The notes under the pieces were generated by a model. The model did no database searches. It was given only the letters and a program-made list of their open reading frames with translations, and was not told the origin of the DNA. From positions 1 to 64,000 of the forward strand of contig PDRW01000028.1 of NCBI GenBank assembly GCA_002746935.1: a DNA stretch of 64,000 nt. Reading direction: 5' to 3'. Made by a program: the position numbers and the translations under genes. The number at the start of each line of letters is the position of its first letter. Within the stretch, counting starts at the first letter, position 1. Below are positions 38,081-48,670 of this stretch, in pieces. Source of the DNA: Rhodobacterales bacterium. Lineage in GTDB: Bacteria; Pseudomonadota; Alphaproteobacteria; Rhodobacterales; Rhodobacteraceae.

Positions 38081-38884
38081 TCACTCCGGCAAACCGGTTT
38101 CCACGGTGCCGAGGGCATCCGCCAGACGCGCGGTGGCGGAGCCGGGGCGGAGCGGCTTTTGCTGGTTTTCATGTGGCGCCCAGGCGGTGAGGAAAACCAT
38201 CTCGAATGTTGCGACAATCCGGCCCCCTTCGCCGAACTTCCGCGCATAGCACTCCGCCGCGCGCTTGAAAAGCGCGCGCCGCGTCCACCCGGACCTCTCG
38301 GCCAGCGCGTTGCCCTCGCCCATCGCGCGCAGATCGCGCATCAATGCCGTGAGATCGCCATAGCGCACCTGCCGCAGGACGGAATCGGCAACCGGCAGCG
38401 CCAGCCCCGCCATTTGCAGCATCGCCCCGAGATCGCGGATATGCGCCATCGGCAGCACCCGGGGGCTGAGTCCGCCGGCAAGCCTGGTCTCGGTTTCCGT
38501 GAGAACGGTTCGCAACTCGGAAAGCGTCTGGCCTGCGAAGCCGACACCGAGAAAAAGCCCGTCGGGCACCAGCGCCTGTCCGCACTGAAAGATCTGCGCC
38601 GCCGGGTCGTTGGCCCAGTGCAGCGCCAGCCCATGCACCACGAGGTCATGCGTGCCGGGTTCGAGCGCCAGCAGCTCATCGTCGGGCACGATCAGCGCAT
38701 CGGGGAAGTATTCCCGCCACAGATCGGGAAAACCGGTCACCACGGCGGGCCGCGTAAACCTCCTGTTAACCAGGTTCAGCCGATCCTTCACCTCATCGGC
38801 CGCGGCATGTTGCAGAAACATGCCGTCTGCGCTGGCGCGCGAACGGAGGCGGGCAAGGCGGGTACGGTCGACGAGGTCGGTCAT
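38081..38884 (-). CDS. NDUFAF5/BioC-like SAM-dependent methyltransferase
   Basis: A 267-residue class I methyltransferase-like protein. The start MTDLVDRTRLARLRSRASAD and the segment DEVKDRLNLVNRRF are typical of the alphaproteobacterial relatives of NDUFAF5, the complex I assembly factor that hydroxylates an arginine. HDLVVHGLALHWANDPAAQI and the C-terminal FEMVFLTAWAPHENQQKPL block are conserved family parts. The classical glycine-rich SAM loop is degenerate (VVTGFPDLW). Its function in bacteria is not established. Confidence 0.75.
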   Translation of the reverse strand: MTDLVDRTRLARLRSRASADGMFLQHAAADEVKDRLNLVNRRFTRPAVVTGFPDLWREYFPDALIVPDDELLALEPGTHDLVVHGLALHWANDPAAQIFQCGQALVPDGLFLGVGFAGQTLSELRTVLTETETRLAGGLSPRVLPMAHIRDLGAMLQMAGLALPVADSVLRQVRYGDLTALMRDLRAMGEGNALAERSGWTRRALFKRAAECYARKFGEGGRIVATFEMVFLTAWAPHENQQKPLRPGSATARLADALGTVETGLPE

Positions 38885-38913
38885 TGGGCGGACCATAGAT
38901 GGAGGCGCGTGAA

Positions 38914-39639
38914 ATGCAATCGGCCCTGAGGGCCTTCTCGCTCATCTATCCGGTGCAATGCGCCGGATGCGGCGAACCGGTGGAAGACAGCCACGGGCTT
39001 TGCGGCAAATGCTGGGCCGAAACGCCCTTTGTCACCGGGCATGTCTGTGACAAATGCGGCTGTCCGCTCCCCGGCGAAAGCGACGGCGAAACCGATCTCT
39101 GCGACGATTGCCTTGCAACCCGGCGGCCATGGTCGCGCGGGCGCGCAGCCCTGATCTATGCCGGCCGGGGGCGCAGCTTTGTGCTGGGTATCAAATATCA
39201 TGACCGGCTCGACTATGTGCCTCCCGCCGCGGCATGGATGCATCGTGCTGCCCGGCCCTTCCTCAGCCCCGACATGCTGGTGGTTCCGGTGCCCGCACAT
39301 TGGACGCGGGTGCTCACCCGGCGGTACAATCAGGCTTCAGAACTGGCCCGGGCGCTTGCCCGCCAGGCGGGGCTTGATGTCGCACCCACCGGACTCGTCC
39401 GCAAGACCCGCACCGCGCCGCAGGAACGCAAGACCCGCGAACAGCGTTTCGAAAACCTCGCCGGTACCATCGCACCGCACCCGAAACGTGGCGCTTTACT
39501 GAAAGACAGGCGTGTCGTTCTGGTGGACGATGTGTTCACCTCCGGCGCCACGCTGACCGCCGCGACCGCAGCCTGTCACACCGCCGGTGCCCGGGAGGTT
39601 TTCGTGCTGACACTGGCACGAACGGTCAAGGACGCATAA
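38914..39639 (+). CDS. ComF family phosphoribosyltransferase-like protein
   Basis: A 241-residue ComF/GntX-type protein. An N-terminal zinc-binding part carries CAGC, CGKC, CDKC and CDDC pairs. The C-terminal phosphoribosyltransferase domain carries VVPVPAHWTRVLTRRYNQAS and the PRPP motif VVLVDDVFTSGATLTAA. In naturally competent bacteria ComF helps DNA uptake; in this order its role is unclear. I prefer the ATG giving MQSALRAF because GGAGG lies eight bases before it; an ATG five codons upstream lacks a site. Confidence 0.87.
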   Translation: MQSALRAFSLIYPVQCAGCGEPVEDSHGLCGKCWAETPFVTGHVCDKCGCPLPGESDGETDLCDDCLATRRPWSRGRAALIYAGRGRSFVLGIKYHDRLDYVPPAAAWMHRAARPFLSPDMLVVPVPAHWTRVLTRRYNQASELARALARQAGLDVAPTGLVRKTRTAPQERKTREQRFENLAGTIAPHPKRGALLKDRRVVLVDDVFTSGATLTAATAACHTAGAREVFVLTLARTVKDA

Positions 39640-39684
39640 GGTCGCCCGGAATCGGCGCGCCTCGTTGCCCGGAAAGGACCGACC

Positions 39685-39942
39685 ATGAAGCCCGTGACCA
39701 TCTACACCAAGCAGAGCTGTATCTATTGCCATGCCGCCAAGCGACTGTTGACCCGGAAGCGGGTCGAGTTCACCGAAATCGACATCGGCCGCGAGCCGGA
39801 ATTGCGCGCCGAAATGATCCAGAAGGCCAATGGACGCAGCACCGTGCCGCAGATCTGGATCGGTGAGGTCCATGTGGGCGGATTCGATGATATCGACCGG
39901 CTCGAGGCCCGCGGCCGTCTCGACGCGATGCTCGAGGGCTGA
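39685..39942 (+). CDS. grxC: Glutaredoxin 3
   Basis: An 85-residue glutaredoxin with the dithiol active site CIYC at residues 12-15 and the glutathione-binding TVPQIWIGEVHVGGFDDI. It reduces disulfides and glutathione mixed disulfides. The downstream amidase gene begins immediately after its stop codon, so the two are co-transcribed. Confidence 0.95.
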   Translation: MKPVTIYTKQSCIYCHAAKRLLTRKRVEFTEIDIGREPELRAEMIQKANGRSTVPQIWIGEVHVGGFDDIDRLEARGRLDAMLEG

Positions 39943-40761
39943 ATGCGCGCGGGGCTGATTCAGCTGTGCTCGGGGCCGGATCCGGACGCCAATCTCGCCG
40001 AAACCCGGGCGCTTGTGCAAAGTGCGGCGGGGCAGGGCGCCACGCTGGTGCTGACACCGGAGATGACCAATATCATCACCGCCGACCGCGCCGAGCTTGC
40101 CGCGAAGATCCACCCGGAAGCCAGTGACCCGACCCTTGCCGCGCTGCGAAAGCAGGCTCTGATGCACCGCATCTGGCTGTTGATCGGCTCGCTGGCGCTC
40201 ACGACCGGAGAGCCTGACGGACGCTTTGCCAACCGCTCATTGCTGATTTCGCCCGAAGGCGACATCACCGCGCGGTATGACAAGATCCACATGTTCGATG
40301 TCGACGTTTCCGAGACCGAACGTCACCGCGAAAGCGAAACCTTCCGTCCCGGCACGAGCGCCGTGACCGCTGATATCCCCTTCGCGACGCTGGGCCTCGC
40401 GATCTGCTATGATCTCAGGTTTCCCGCCCTGTTCCGGCGTCTGGCAAAGGCTGGCGCGGGAATTCTTGCCCTGCCCGCCGCCTTCACCCGGCCTACGGGC
40501 GAGGCGCATTGGAAACCGCTGCTGCGCGCCCGCGCCATCGAAAACGGCGCTTTCGTCCTCGCCCCGGCCCAGACCGGCGAAAACGCCCCGGGCCGCGCCA
40601 CCCATGGCCATTCGCTCGCGGTCTCGCCCTGGGGCGAAGTGCTCGTCGACGGCGGAACCGACCCCGGCGTCACAATGGTCGAGATCGACCCGGCGGAGGT
40701 GCAGGCCGCAAGAGTCCGCATTCCCTCGCTCCGCCACAGCCGCGACTATCAGGGCCCCTGA
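39943..40761 (+). CDS. Carbon-nitrogen hydrolase (Nit1/Nit2-type amidase)
   Basis: A 272-residue nitrilase-superfamily amidase. The catalytic triad is visible: Glu in LTPEMTNII, Lys in ARYDKIHMFDVDV, and Cys in GLAICYDLRFPALFR. The sequence is closest to the Nit subgroup that repairs deaminated glutathione or acts as omega-amidase. The position directly after glutaredoxin favours a glutathione-related role, but this is inference. Confidence 0.85.
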   Translation: MRAGLIQLCSGPDPDANLAETRALVQSAAGQGATLVLTPEMTNIITADRAELAAKIHPEASDPTLAALRKQALMHRIWLLIGSLALTTGEPDGRFANRSLLISPEGDITARYDKIHMFDVDVSETERHRESETFRPGTSAVTADIPFATLGLAICYDLRFPALFRRLAKAGAGILALPAAFTRPTGEAHWKPLLRARAIENGAFVLAPAQTGENAPGRATHGHSLAVSPWGEVLVDGGTDPGVTMVEIDPAEVQAARVRIPSLRHSRDYQGP

Positions 40762-41204
40762 TGCCGGGTGAGTCGGAAAACCTTTCCGTTGCGCTGTTCA
40801 GCGAGATGTTCATGGCCGATCAGCTGGCCCGCGCGGCGCTGTCGAAAGTGCTGCCGAAGGGTATGGAACTCAGCCATTTTACCGTGCTGAACCACCTCGC
40901 CAATGCCGGTGAAGCCAAGACGCCCGCCGGGCTCGCGCGCACCTTCCACGTTACCCGCGGTGCGATGACCAACACGCTCGGCAAGCTCGAATGGGCGGGG
41001 CATGTGCATATCCATCCCGATTGGGACGACGCCCGGCGCAAGCTGGTCACGATCAGCCCCGCAGGCCGCGCCGCGCACGATGCCGCCCTTGCGGCGATCG
41101 CCCCGCTGATCGCCGATGTGGTGCAGCGGATCGGTCCCGACAAGGTGCGTGCCGCGTTGCCCGTCCTGCGTGAGATCCGTGAGCAATTCGATCAGCCGGA
41201 ATAA
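40761..41204 (+). CDS. MarR-family transcriptional regulator
   Basis: A 147-residue winged-helix regulator: HFTVLNHLANAGEAKTPAGL, then LARTFHVTRGAMTNTLGKLE (recognition helix) and GHVHIHPDWDDARRKLVTIS (wing with the family DxR). Its start overlaps the preceding stop by one base (TGATG), so it is co-translated with the amidase. The ligand and targets are unknown. Confidence 0.88.
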   Translation: MPGESENLSVALFSEMFMADQLARAALSKVLPKGMELSHFTVLNHLANAGEAKTPAGLARTFHVTRGAMTNTLGKLEWAGHVHIHPDWDDARRKLVTISPAGRAAHDAALAAIAPLIADVVQRIGPDKVRAALPVLREIREQFDQPE

Positions 41205-41216
41205 GTGAAACCGTCT

Positions 41217-41975
41217 CTATTCCGCCTGAACGTCTGGCCGGACTGACGTAACCACATAGTTGACGCTGAGATCGCGTTCCGAGATCGACCAGCTCCACCG
41301 CACCGGACTGAACACGAAGCCAGAACGGTCCTTGACCTCGAGCCCGGCGCGGCTGAGCAATCCGGCCAGTTCGTCGGGGGTGATGAATTTCGACCATTCA
41401 TGGGTGCCCACCGGCAGCCAGCGCATCACCCGCTCGGCCCCGAAAATCGCGATCGCGTAGCTCTTGGGGTTGCGGTTGATCGTTGACGTGATGGTCAGCC
41501 CGCCCGGTTTCAGCAGGTTGTGGCAGGCGGTGAGATAGTCGATCGGGCTTGCCACATGTTCGACCACCTCCATGTTGAGCACCACGTCAAATTGTTCGCC
41601 CGCCTCGGCCAGCGCTTCCGCCGTGGTGTGGCGGTAGTCGATCTCCAGCCCCGATTGCGCCGCATGGATCCGCGCCACCGGAAGATTGCGCTCCGCCGCA
41701 TCGGCGCCGACCACCTCCGCCCCGAGCCGGGCCATCGGTTCCGACAACAGCCCACCGCCGCAGCCGATATCGAGCAGCCGCAGCCCGGCGAAGGGCGTCT
41801 CCGCCGTGAGATCGCGCCCGAAATGCGCCGCGATCTGGCGGGTGATGTAATCGAGCCGCACCGGGTTCATCATGTGCAGCGGTTTGAACTTGCCGGCCGG
41901 ATCCCACCATTCGGCGGCCATCGCCTCGAACTTGGCAACTTCGGAAGGATCGACGCTGGTCTTGGCGGAGGTCAT
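41217..41975 (-). CDS. ubiG: Ubiquinone biosynthesis O-methyltransferase UbiG
   Basis: A 252-residue SAM-dependent methyltransferase acting twice in ubiquinone synthesis. It opens [20 protein letters not shown] followed by [20 protein letters not shown], the family start. The SAM motif is [33 protein letters not shown] and [20 protein letters not shown] are conserved. It is convergent with the MarR gene and divergent from pip. Confidence 0.95.
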   Translation of the reverse strand: MTSAKTSVDPSEVAKFEAMAAEWWDPAGKFKPLHMMNPVRLDYITRQIAAHFGRDLTAETPFAGLRLLDIGCGGGLLSEPMARLGAEVVGADAAERNLPVARIHAAQSGLEIDYRHTTAEALAEAGEQFDVVLNMEVVEHVASPIDYLTACHNLLKPGGLTITSTINRNPKSYAIAIFGAERVMRWLPVGTHEWSKFITPDELAGLLSRAGLEVKDRSGFVFSPVRWSWSISERDLSVNYVVTSVRPDVQAE

Positions 41976-42026
41976 CGGGGTTTCTTTCTCGTGGCGATTG
42001 CGCAGGTTGCGATATATGAGGATAGC

Positions 42027-43016
42027 ATGGACCGTTCCTCCCGACATAACACCGCAGGCGGAAAACTCTACCCCGCCCGCGAACCCTTTCGCCGCCATAT
42101 GCTCGAGGTCGGCGACGGGCATACGCTCTATGTCGAGGAGGTGGGCAACCCGGACGGCTTTCCGGTGGTGGTGTTGCATGGCGGCCCCGGCGGTGGCTGT
42201 TCGCCGGCGATGCGCCGGTTTTTTGACCCCGAAAAATACCGCGTGGTCCTGTTCGACCAGCGCGGCTGCGGACGCTCCCGCCCCCATGCCGAGACCCGCG
42301 CCAACACCACCTGGCATCTGGTGCGCGACATCGAACATATTCGCACGGCACTGGGCATCGACCGCTGGATCGTCTTCGGCGGAAGCTGGGGCGCGACACT
42401 GGCGCTGGTCTATGCCCAGGCCCATCCCGAGCGCGTCGCCTGGGTGGTTTTGCGCGGGGTGTTCCTGGCGACGAAAGCCGAGCTTGACTGGTTCTATGGC
42501 GGCGGTGCCGGTGCCTTCTGGCCTGACCTCTGGGAGGCGTTTTCAGGCTCTGTTCCAGCGGAAGAACGCGGTGACATGATTGCCGCCTATCACCGGCGGC
42601 TGTTCTCCGGCAAACATGCCGAGGAGCGGCAATTTGCGCTGAAATGGGCCGTCTGGGAAAACGCGCTCGCCTCGATCGAGAGCGACGGCGCCGTGGCCGA
42701 CCCGCCGGCCGATTATGCGCTCGCCTTCTCCAAGATCGAAAACCACTATTTCAGCCATGGTGCCTTCCTTGGGGAAACCCACCAGATCCTCGACAACATG
42801 GCCCGCATCGCCCGGGTGCCCGGCACCATCGTACAGGGCCGCTATGACATGATCTGCCCGCCGGTCTCGGCCTGGAAGCTGCACCGGGCCTGGCCCGCGA
42901 GCGAATTGCTGTTTGTCGGACGGGCCGGGCATGCGGTTTCCGAACCGGGGATCGCGGCGGAACTGGTGCGCACCATGGACAGGCTGGCCCGCCAGGGCCC
43001 GGCGCTTGGCCGGTAG
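42027..43016 (+). CDS. pip: Prolyl aminopeptidase (proline iminopeptidase)
   Basis: A 329-residue alpha/beta hydrolase that removes N-terminal proline. The oxyanion motif is [34 protein letters not shown] and the nucleophile elbow [16 protein letters not shown] are typical of the S33 family. The catalytic Asp is in QGRYDMICP and the His in [13 protein letters not shown]. The C-terminal RAGHA matches the family's SGHS-type motif. Confidence 0.93.
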   Translation: MDRSSRHNTAGGKLYPAREPFRRHMLEVGDGHTLYVEEVGNPDGFPVVVLHGGPGGGCSPAMRRFFDPEKYRVVLFDQRGCGRSRPHAETRANTTWHLVRDIEHIRTALGIDRWIVFGGSWGATLALVYAQAHPERVAWVVLRGVFLATKAELDWFYGGGAGAFWPDLWEAFSGSVPAEERGDMIAAYHRRLFSGKHAEERQFALKWAVWENALASIESDGAVADPPADYALAFSKIENHYFSHGAFLGETHQILDNMARIARVPGTIVQGRYDMICPPVSAWKLHRAWPASELLFVGRAGHAVSEPGIAAELVRTMDRLARQGPALGR

Positions 43017-43054
43017 ACCGCAAAGGGCAGAGCGCATGCCCCCTCAGCTTTTCC

Positions 43055-43083
43055 TTGCGGTTTCGCGTCATCCGTCATATATC
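43055..43083 (+). promoter_or_regulatory. Likely promoter of the rimP-nusA-infB operon
   Basis: TTGCGG and TATATC separated by 17 bases, in the only intergenic gap before rimP. The start site would be near 43090, giving a leader of about 100 bases that contains a terminator hairpin. Confidence 0.5.
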
Positions 43084-43137
43084 ACCTGCAACAGCGGCGC
43101 TTCGGCTTCCACCCCCGAGGCTCCACCGGAAATGCTG

Positions 43138-43160
43138 ACGGGCCGCTGGCCCGTTTTTTT
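43138..43160 (+). terminator. Intrinsic terminator or attenuator in the rimP leader
   Basis: ACGGGCC-GCT-GGCCCGT followed by seven T residues, a textbook hairpin plus U-tract, 34 bases before the rimP ATG. It may end the pip transcript. Since the likely rimP promoter lies upstream of it, it could also attenuate the nusA operon. Confidence 0.85.
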
Positions 43161-43193
43161 GTGTCTGAACAAGACCTCAACCCGAGAAGAAAG

Positions 43194-43778
43194 ATGACCG
43201 ATCTCGTCGCCAAAACCGCGATCGACCAGCGTCTTGCCGCCATCGCCCGCCCGGTGATCGAGGGCATGGGCTATGAACTCGTGCGCCTGCGCCTGATGGG
43301 CGGCAATACCCCTACGCTTCAGATCATGGCCGAAAAGCCCGACGGCGGGATCGAGGTGGACGACCTCGCCGGAATCACCACCGCCATCGGTGCCGTGCTT
43401 GATGTCGAAGACCCGATCACCGACCAATACACCCTGGAAATCTCCAGCCCCGGCATCGACCGGCCGCTCACCCGGCTGAAGGATTTCGACACTTGGGCGG
43501 GTTATGTCGCCAAGATCGAGACCGAAGAGCTGATCGACGGCCGCAAGCGCTTCAAGGGCGTTTTGCAGGGCACCGAGGGCGACGAGGTGCTGATCGGGAT
43601 CGAGAATCACGGCGAGCCGGTGACCATCGGCCTCACCTTCGATCTGCTCGCCGACGCCAAGCTCGTGCTCACCGACGCGCTGATCGCCGAGACCCTGCGT
43701 GCCCGCAAACACGCGGCCGACATTGACACAACCCAATTCGACGAGATCCAGACCGACGACGGTCAAGAGGAGGACTGA
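43194..43778 (+). CDS. rimP: Ribosome maturation factor RimP
   Basis: A 194-residue RimP needed for 30S assembly. The N-terminal [20 protein letters not shown], the [17 protein letters not shown] signature and the C-terminal SH3-like domain ending [13 protein letters not shown] are all present. The start ATG has GAGAAGAAAG just before it. The acidic tail is typical of the order. First gene of the nusA operon, three bases before nusA. Confidence 0.96.
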   Translation: MTDLVAKTAIDQRLAAIARPVIEGMGYELVRLRLMGGNTPTLQIMAEKPDGGIEVDDLAGITTAIGAVLDVEDPITDQYTLEISSPGIDRPLTRLKDFDTWAGYVAKIETEELIDGRKRFKGVLQGTEGDEVLIGIENHGEPVTIGLTFDLLADAKLVLTDALIAETLRARKHAADIDTTQFDEIQTDDGQEED

Positions 43779-43781
43779 CCC

Positions 43782-45398
43782 ATGGCAATCACCTCTGCCA
43801 ACCAGCTTGAACTTCTGCAAACTGCCGCCGCGGTGGCGCGCGAAAAGATGATCGACCCGGACCTGGTGATCGAGGCCATGGAAGAAAGCCTCGCCCGCGC
43901 TGCCAAGAGCCGCTACGGGGCCGAGATGGACATCCGCGTCTCGATCGACCGCAAGACCGGGCGGGCCACATTCACCCGGGTGCGCACCGTGGTCGAGGAC
44001 GATCTTCTGGAGAATTATCAGGCCGAGCTGACCGTGGATCAGGCGAAACAGTATCTCGACGCACCGGAAGTCGGCGATACCATCGTCGATGAGGTGCCGC
44101 CGGTCGAGATGGGCCGGATTGGTGCCCAGAGTGCCAAACAGGTTATCCTGCAAAAACTGCGCGAGGCCGAGCGTGACCGGCAATATGAAGAATTCAAGGA
44201 TCGCGCGGGCACCATCATCAACGGTGCGGTCAAGCGCGAGGAATACGGCAATGTCATGGTCGATGTGGGCGCCGGCGAAGCCATCCTGCGCCGCAACGAA
44301 AAGATCGGCCGCGAGAGCTACCGCCCGAACGACCGAATCCGCTGCTATGTAAAGGATGTGCGCCGCGAGACCCGGGGCCCGCAGATTTTCCTTTCCCGCA
44401 CCGATCCGCAGTTCATGGCCGAATTGTTCAAGATGGAAGTGCCGGAGATCTATGACGGCATCATCGAGATCAAGGCCGTGGCCCGCGACCCGGGCTCCCG
44501 CGCCAAGATCGCCGTGGTGAGCTACGACAGCTCCATCGACCCGGTCGGCGCCTGCGTCGGCATGCGTGGCTCGCGGGTGCAGGCCGTGGTCAACGAGCTT
44601 CAGGGCGAGAAGATCGACATCATCCCCTGGAACGAAGACATGCCGACCTTCCTCGTCAACGCGCTGCAACCCGCCGAGGTCTCGAAAGTGGTGCTCGACG
44701 AAGACGCCGGCAAGATCGAGGTGGTGGTGCCCGACGAACAGCTTTCGCTCGCCATCGGCCGGCGCGGGCAGAATGTGCGCCTCGCAAGCCAGCTGACCGG
44801 GCTCGACATCGACATTCTCACCGAGGAAGAAGAAAGCGCCCGCCGTCAGGCCGAGTTTGCCGAACGCACCAAGCTCTTCATGGATACCCTCGACCTTGAT
44901 GAATTCTTCGCCCAGCTTCTGGTTGCCGAAGGTTTCACCTCGCTCGAAGAGGTGGCCTATGTCGAGCTCGATGAACTTCTGGTCATTGACGGGGTTGACG
45001 ACGATACCGCCAACGAGCTTCAGGCCCGTGCCCGCGACTTCCTTGAGGAACAGGCCCGCAAGGCAATGGAACATGCGCGCGAACTGGGGGTGCAGGACAG
45101 TCTGGTAAACTTCGAAGGGCTGACGCCGCAGATGATCGAGGCCCTCGCCGAAGACGGTGTGCTCAGCCTCGAAGACTTCGCCACCTGTGCCGACTGGGAA
45201 CTTGCCGGCGGCTGGACCACGGTGGACGGTGAGCGCCAGAAGGACGATGGCCTGCTCGAGAAATTCGATGTCAATCTCGAAGAGGCTCAGGCCCTGGTGA
45301 TGACCGCCCGGATCCAGCTCGGCTGGGTCGATCCGGCGGATCTCGTCGAAGAGGAAGAGCCTGAAGAGAGTGACGAAGCCGGGGAGGCCGGGGCCTGA
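43782..45398 (+). CDS. nusA: Transcription termination/antitermination protein NusA
   Basis: A 538-residue NusA. The N-terminal RNA polymerase-binding domain begins MAITSANQLELLQTAAAVAR. The S1 domain (GTIINGAVKREEYGNVMVDV) and KH domains (VGACVGMRGSRVQAVVNELQ; LAIGRRGQNVRLASQLTG) follow. Two C-terminal helix-hairpin-helix acidic repeats (LVAEGFTSLEEVAYV; LAEDGVLSLEDFATC) complete it, as in proteobacterial long forms. Confidence 0.97.
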   Translation: MAITSANQLELLQTAAAVAREKMIDPDLVIEAMEESLARAAKSRYGAEMDIRVSIDRKTGRATFTRVRTVVEDDLLENYQAELTVDQAKQYLDAPEVGDTIVDEVPPVEMGRIGAQSAKQVILQKLREAERDRQYEEFKDRAGTIINGAVKREEYGNVMVDVGAGEAILRRNEKIGRESYRPNDRIRCYVKDVRRETRGPQIFLSRTDPQFMAELFKMEVPEIYDGIIEIKAVARDPGSRAKIAVVSYDSSIDPVGACVGMRGSRVQAVVNELQGEKIDIIPWNEDMPTFLVNALQPAEVSKVVLDEDAGKIEVVVPDEQLSLAIGRRGQNVRLASQLTGLDIDILTEEEESARRQAEFAERTKLFMDTLDLDEFFAQLLVAEGFTSLEEVAYVELDELLVIDGVDDDTANELQARARDFLEEQARKAMEHARELGVQDSLVNFEGLTPQMIEALAEDGVLSLEDFATCADWELAGGWTTVDGERQKDDGLLEKFDVNLEEAQALVMTARIQLGWVDPADLVEEEEPEESDEAGEAGA

Positions 45399-45423
45399 GT
45401 CCCCGGGCCCCGGAGGTTCCGAC

Positions 45424-46059
45424 ATGACCCGCGGAGGGCGACGCAAGGATCGGACGGGCACGCCGGAGCGGCGTTGCATCGCGACCGGCGAGGTCAGGCC
45501 GGTGACGGAACTTGTCCGCTTTGTTGTCGGGCCTGACGGGCAGATCGTTCCCGATCTTCGCGCGCGTCTCCCCGGGCGCGGTATCTGGGTCAGTGCCGAC
45601 AGGAAGGCACTGGAAAAGGCCGTGGCGAAAAACCTCTTTGCCCGCGCCGCCCGCCAGCCGGTTACCGTGCCGGAGGGACTGCTGGACCGGATCGAGGCCC
45701 AGCTGGCCGAACGGGTGGTTCAGTTGATTTCTCTTGCCCGAAAGGCGGGTCAGGCGGTGGCGGGCTATGAAAAGGTAAAGGACTGGCTCGCAAAAGAAGA
45801 AGCCCGGGTGCTGATTCAGGCCATCGACGGCTCCGAACGCGGCAAATCGAAACTGCGCACGCCTTGCGGTGGGTGCTTCATCGGCTGTCTGACCGGTTCG
45901 GAATTGGGTTTGGCATTCGGTCGGGAAAATGTGATACATATTGCGCTCGCGGGTAGCGGACTCACTTCACGTGTAGTAGAGGAAGCCGCGAAACTGTCCG
46001 GAATACGCAATACAACGGACGGCGGGACCGCCCGCCGGAAAGGTACGAAGACGATATGA
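45424..46059 (+). CDS. ylxR: YlxR-type RNA-binding protein fused to an L7Ae-like domain
   Basis: A 211-residue protein. The N-terminal DUF448/YlxR domain has [20 protein letters not shown] and [19 protein letters not shown]. The C-terminal half resembles ribosomal L7Ae/YlxQ ([34 protein letters not shown]). In Firmicutes these are two genes between nusA and infB; the fused form is usual in alphaproteobacteria. Its stop overlaps the infB ATG. Confidence 0.9.
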   Translation: MTRGGRRKDRTGTPERRCIATGEVRPVTELVRFVVGPDGQIVPDLRARLPGRGIWVSADRKALEKAVAKNLFARAARQPVTVPEGLLDRIEAQLAERVVQLISLARKAGQAVAGYEKVKDWLAKEEARVLIQAIDGSERGKSKLRTPCGGCFIGCLTGSELGLAFGRENVIHIALAGSGLTSRVVEEAAKLSGIRNTTDGGTARRKGTKTI

Positions 46060-48554
46060 GCGAAAGCGACGGCAAAAAGCCCCTTGGACTGCGTGGTGGC
46101 GGCCGGCCCGGCCAGGTGAAGCAGAGCTTCAGCCACGGCCGGACCAAGAACGTGGTTGTGGAGACGAAACGCAAGCGCGTTGTCGTCCCCAAACACGGCG
46201 CCGCTTCTGTCGGCAGCGGACCCGCCGGCAAGGTGCCCACGCCCGATCCGTCCAAACGCCCGGCAGGGATTTCCGATGCCGAGCTTGAACGCCGGATGAA
46301 AGCGCTCAAGCTGGCCAAGGCCAACGAGGCCGAGGAGGCGCGCAAGCGTGAGGCCAATGAAAAGGCCCGTGAAGAAGAGCGCGAACGCCGCCGCCGGGAA
46401 GCTGAGGAAAAGGAGCGCGAGGAGCTCGAACGCGCCGAGGCCGCGAAACGCAAGGCCGAGGAGGCTGCCGAAGCCGAGCGCAAGCGCAAGGAAGAAGCAG
46501 CCCGCGCCGCGGCACAGCCTGCACCAGACCCGGCCGCGGCTCAGGCGGCCGAAGCCCGCACGGCGAAAGCCCCGGCCGGCGGCCGTGGCAAGCCCGAACG
46601 CGAACGCACCGATCCACGCGACAATCGTGGTCGCGGCAAGGGCGATGCTGGCAACCGTCGTGGAGGCAAGCTCACGCTGAACCAGGCTCTGTCCGGCGAA
46701 GGCGGGCGGCACCGTTCGGTCGCCGCGATGAAGCGCAAGCAGGAACGTCTGCGCCAGAAAGCCATGGGCGGCGCCACGAGCCATGAAAAAGTGGTCCGCG
46801 ACGTGCAGGTGCCCGAGACCATCATGGTCTCGGAACTGGCCAACCGGATGTCCGAGCGCGTGGCCGATGTGGTCAAGGCGCTGATGAAGATGGGCATGAT
46901 GGTGACCCAGAACCAGTCGGTCGATCAGGACACTGCCGAACTCATCATCGAGGAATTCGGCCACCGGATCCACCGGGTGTCGGATGCCGACGTGGAAGAC
47001 GTGATCAAGGCCGAAGAGGACAAGCCGGAAGACCTCCGCCCGCGTCCGCCGGTGGTGACCGTGATGGGCCATGTCGACCACGGCAAGACCTCCGTGCTCG
47101 ACGCGATTCGCCATTCGAAGGTGACCGCGGGCGAGGCCGGCGGCATCACCCAGCATATCGGCGCCTATCAGGTGACCACCGATGGCGGGCAGGTGCTGTC
47201 CTTCCTCGACACGCCGGGCCACGCCGCTTTCACTTCGATGCGCGCCCGCGGGGCCCAGGTGACCGACGTTGTCGTGCTGGTCGTGGCCGCAGACGACGCG
47301 GTGATGCCGCAGACCGTCGAAGCCATCAACCACGCCAAGGCGGCCGGTGTGCCGATGATCGTGGCGATCAACAAGATCGACCTGCCGGCCGCCAATATCG
47401 ACAAGGTCCGCACCGATCTGTTGCAACACGAAGTGATCGTCGAGAAGCTTTCGGGCGATGTGCAGGACGTGGAAGTCTCGGCCAAGACCGGCCAGGGCCT
47501 CGACGAATTGCTCGAAGCCATCGCGCTTCAGGCCGAGATTCTGGAACTCAAGGCCAACCCCGACCGCGCCGCTCAGGGCGCCGTGATCGAAGCCCAGCTC
47601 GACGTCGGCCGTGGTCCGGTCGCCACCGTTCTGGTGCAGAACGGCACCCTGCGTCAGGGTGATATCTTCGTCGTCGGCGAGCAATGGGGCAAGGTCCGCG
47701 CGTTGGTCGACGACAAGGGCAACCGCGTCAAGGAAGCCGGGCCGTCGGTGCCGGTCGAGGTGCTCGGCCTCAACGGCACCCCCGAAGCGGGCGACGTGCT
47801 CAACGTGGTCGACACCGAGGCCCAGGCCCGCGAGATCGCCGAATACCGTCAGCAGGCTGCGAAAGACAAACGCGCCGCCGCGGGCTCCGGCACCTCGCTG
47901 GAACAGCTTCTGGCGCAGGCCAAGGCCAACGAAAACGTCAAGGAACTGCCGATTCTGGTGAAGGCCGACGTGCAGGGCTCCGCCGAAGCCATCGTTCAGG
48001 CGATGGAAAAGATCGGCAACGACGAAGTCCGCGTCCGCGTGCTGCACTATGGTGTCGGCGCCATCACCGAGACGGATATCGGGCTCGCCGAAGCCTCGGG
48101 CGCCCCGGTCATCGGCTTCAACGTCCGCGCCAACGCATCCGCGCGCTCCAGTGCCAACCAGAAGGGTGTTGAGATCCGCTATTACAGCGTGATTTACGAC
48201 CTGGTGGACGACGTCAAGAAAGCCGCCTCCGGTCTGCTCGATGCCGAAGTGCGCGAGAACTTCATCGGCTACGCCCAGATCAAGGAGGTCTTCAAGGTCT
48301 CCGGCGTCGGCAAGGTGGCGGGCTGTCTCGTCACCGAAGGCGTCGCCCGCCGCTCCGCCGGCGTGCGCCTGCTGCGTGACAATGTGGTGATCCATGAAGG
48401 CACGCTGAAAACGCTGAAGCGTTTCAAGGACGAGGTGAAGGAAGTCCAGTCCGGCCAGGAATGCGGCATGGCCTTTGAAAACTATGACGACATCCGCGCG
48501 AATGACGTGATCGAGATATTCGAACGCGAAGAGGTCGAGCGCACACTCGACTGA
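46056..48554 (+). CDS. infB: Translation initiation factor IF-2
   Basis: An 832-residue IF-2. A short IF2 N-terminal domain precedes a long charged, coiled-coil-prone linker ([20 protein letters not shown]). The G domain carries [38 protein letters not shown] and [11 protein letters not shown]. The C-terminal domains hold the fMet-tRNA-binding [19 protein letters not shown]-type block. An alternative shorter form from an internal start is known in other bacteria, but I see no decisive signal. Confidence 0.97.
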   Translation: MSESDGKKPLGLRGGGRPGQVKQSFSHGRTKNVVVETKRKRVVVPKHGAASVGSGPAGKVPTPDPSKRPAGISDAELERRMKALKLAKANEAEEARKREANEKAREEERERRRREAEEKEREELERAEAAKRKAEEAAEAERKRKEEAARAAAQPAPDPAAAQAAEARTAKAPAGGRGKPERERTDPRDNRGRGKGDAGNRRGGKLTLNQALSGEGGRHRSVAAMKRKQERLRQKAMGGATSHEKVVRDVQVPETIMVSELANRMSERVADVVKALMKMGMMVTQNQSVDQDTAELIIEEFGHRIHRVSDADVEDVIKAEEDKPEDLRPRPPVVTVMGHVDHGKTSVLDAIRHSKVTAGEAGGITQHIGAYQVTTDGGQVLSFLDTPGHAAFTSMRARGAQVTDVVVLVVAADDAVMPQTVEAINHAKAAGVPMIVAINKIDLPAANIDKVRTDLLQHEVIVEKLSGDVQDVEVSAKTGQGLDELLEAIALQAEILELKANPDRAAQGAVIEAQLDVGRGPVATVLVQNGTLRQGDIFVVGEQWGKVRALVDDKGNRVKEAGPSVPVEVLGLNGTPEAGDVLNVVDTEAQAREIAEYRQQAAKDKRAAAGSGTSLEQLLAQAKANENVKELPILVKADVQGSAEAIVQAMEKIGNDEVRVRVLHYGVGAITETDIGLAEASGAPVIGFNVRANASARSSANQKGVEIRYYSVIYDLVDDVKKAASGLLDAEVRENFIGYAQIKEVFKVSGVGKVAGCLVTEGVARRSAGVRLLRDNVVIHEGTLKTLKRFKDEVKEVQSGQECGMAFENYDDIRANDVIEIFEREEVERTLD

Positions 48555-48575
48555 CCGCAGCACCCGTCAGCCATC

Positions 48576-48602
48576 AAGGGGCGCTCCAGTGCGCCCCTTT
48601 TC
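48576..48602 (+). terminator. Intrinsic terminator after infB
   Basis: AAGGGGCGC-TCCAGT-GCGCCCCTT followed by further T residues: a nine-bp GC-rich stem with a short U-tract, ending the rimP-nusA-ylxR-infB operon. It also faces the end of mutT. Confidence 0.88.
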
Positions 48603-48670
48603 ACATGACGGAACCAGACCGTTCTGGCCCGCGCATTCTGTGAGCAATAACGCATGGAAAAGCGGATTGT

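Noticed and set aside
45816-48563. 915-codon minus-strand frame opposite infB, and a 967-codon frame opposite secA (51318-54221)
   Set aside because: Shadows of strongly codon-biased genes; His/Gly/Asp-rich translations without motifs.
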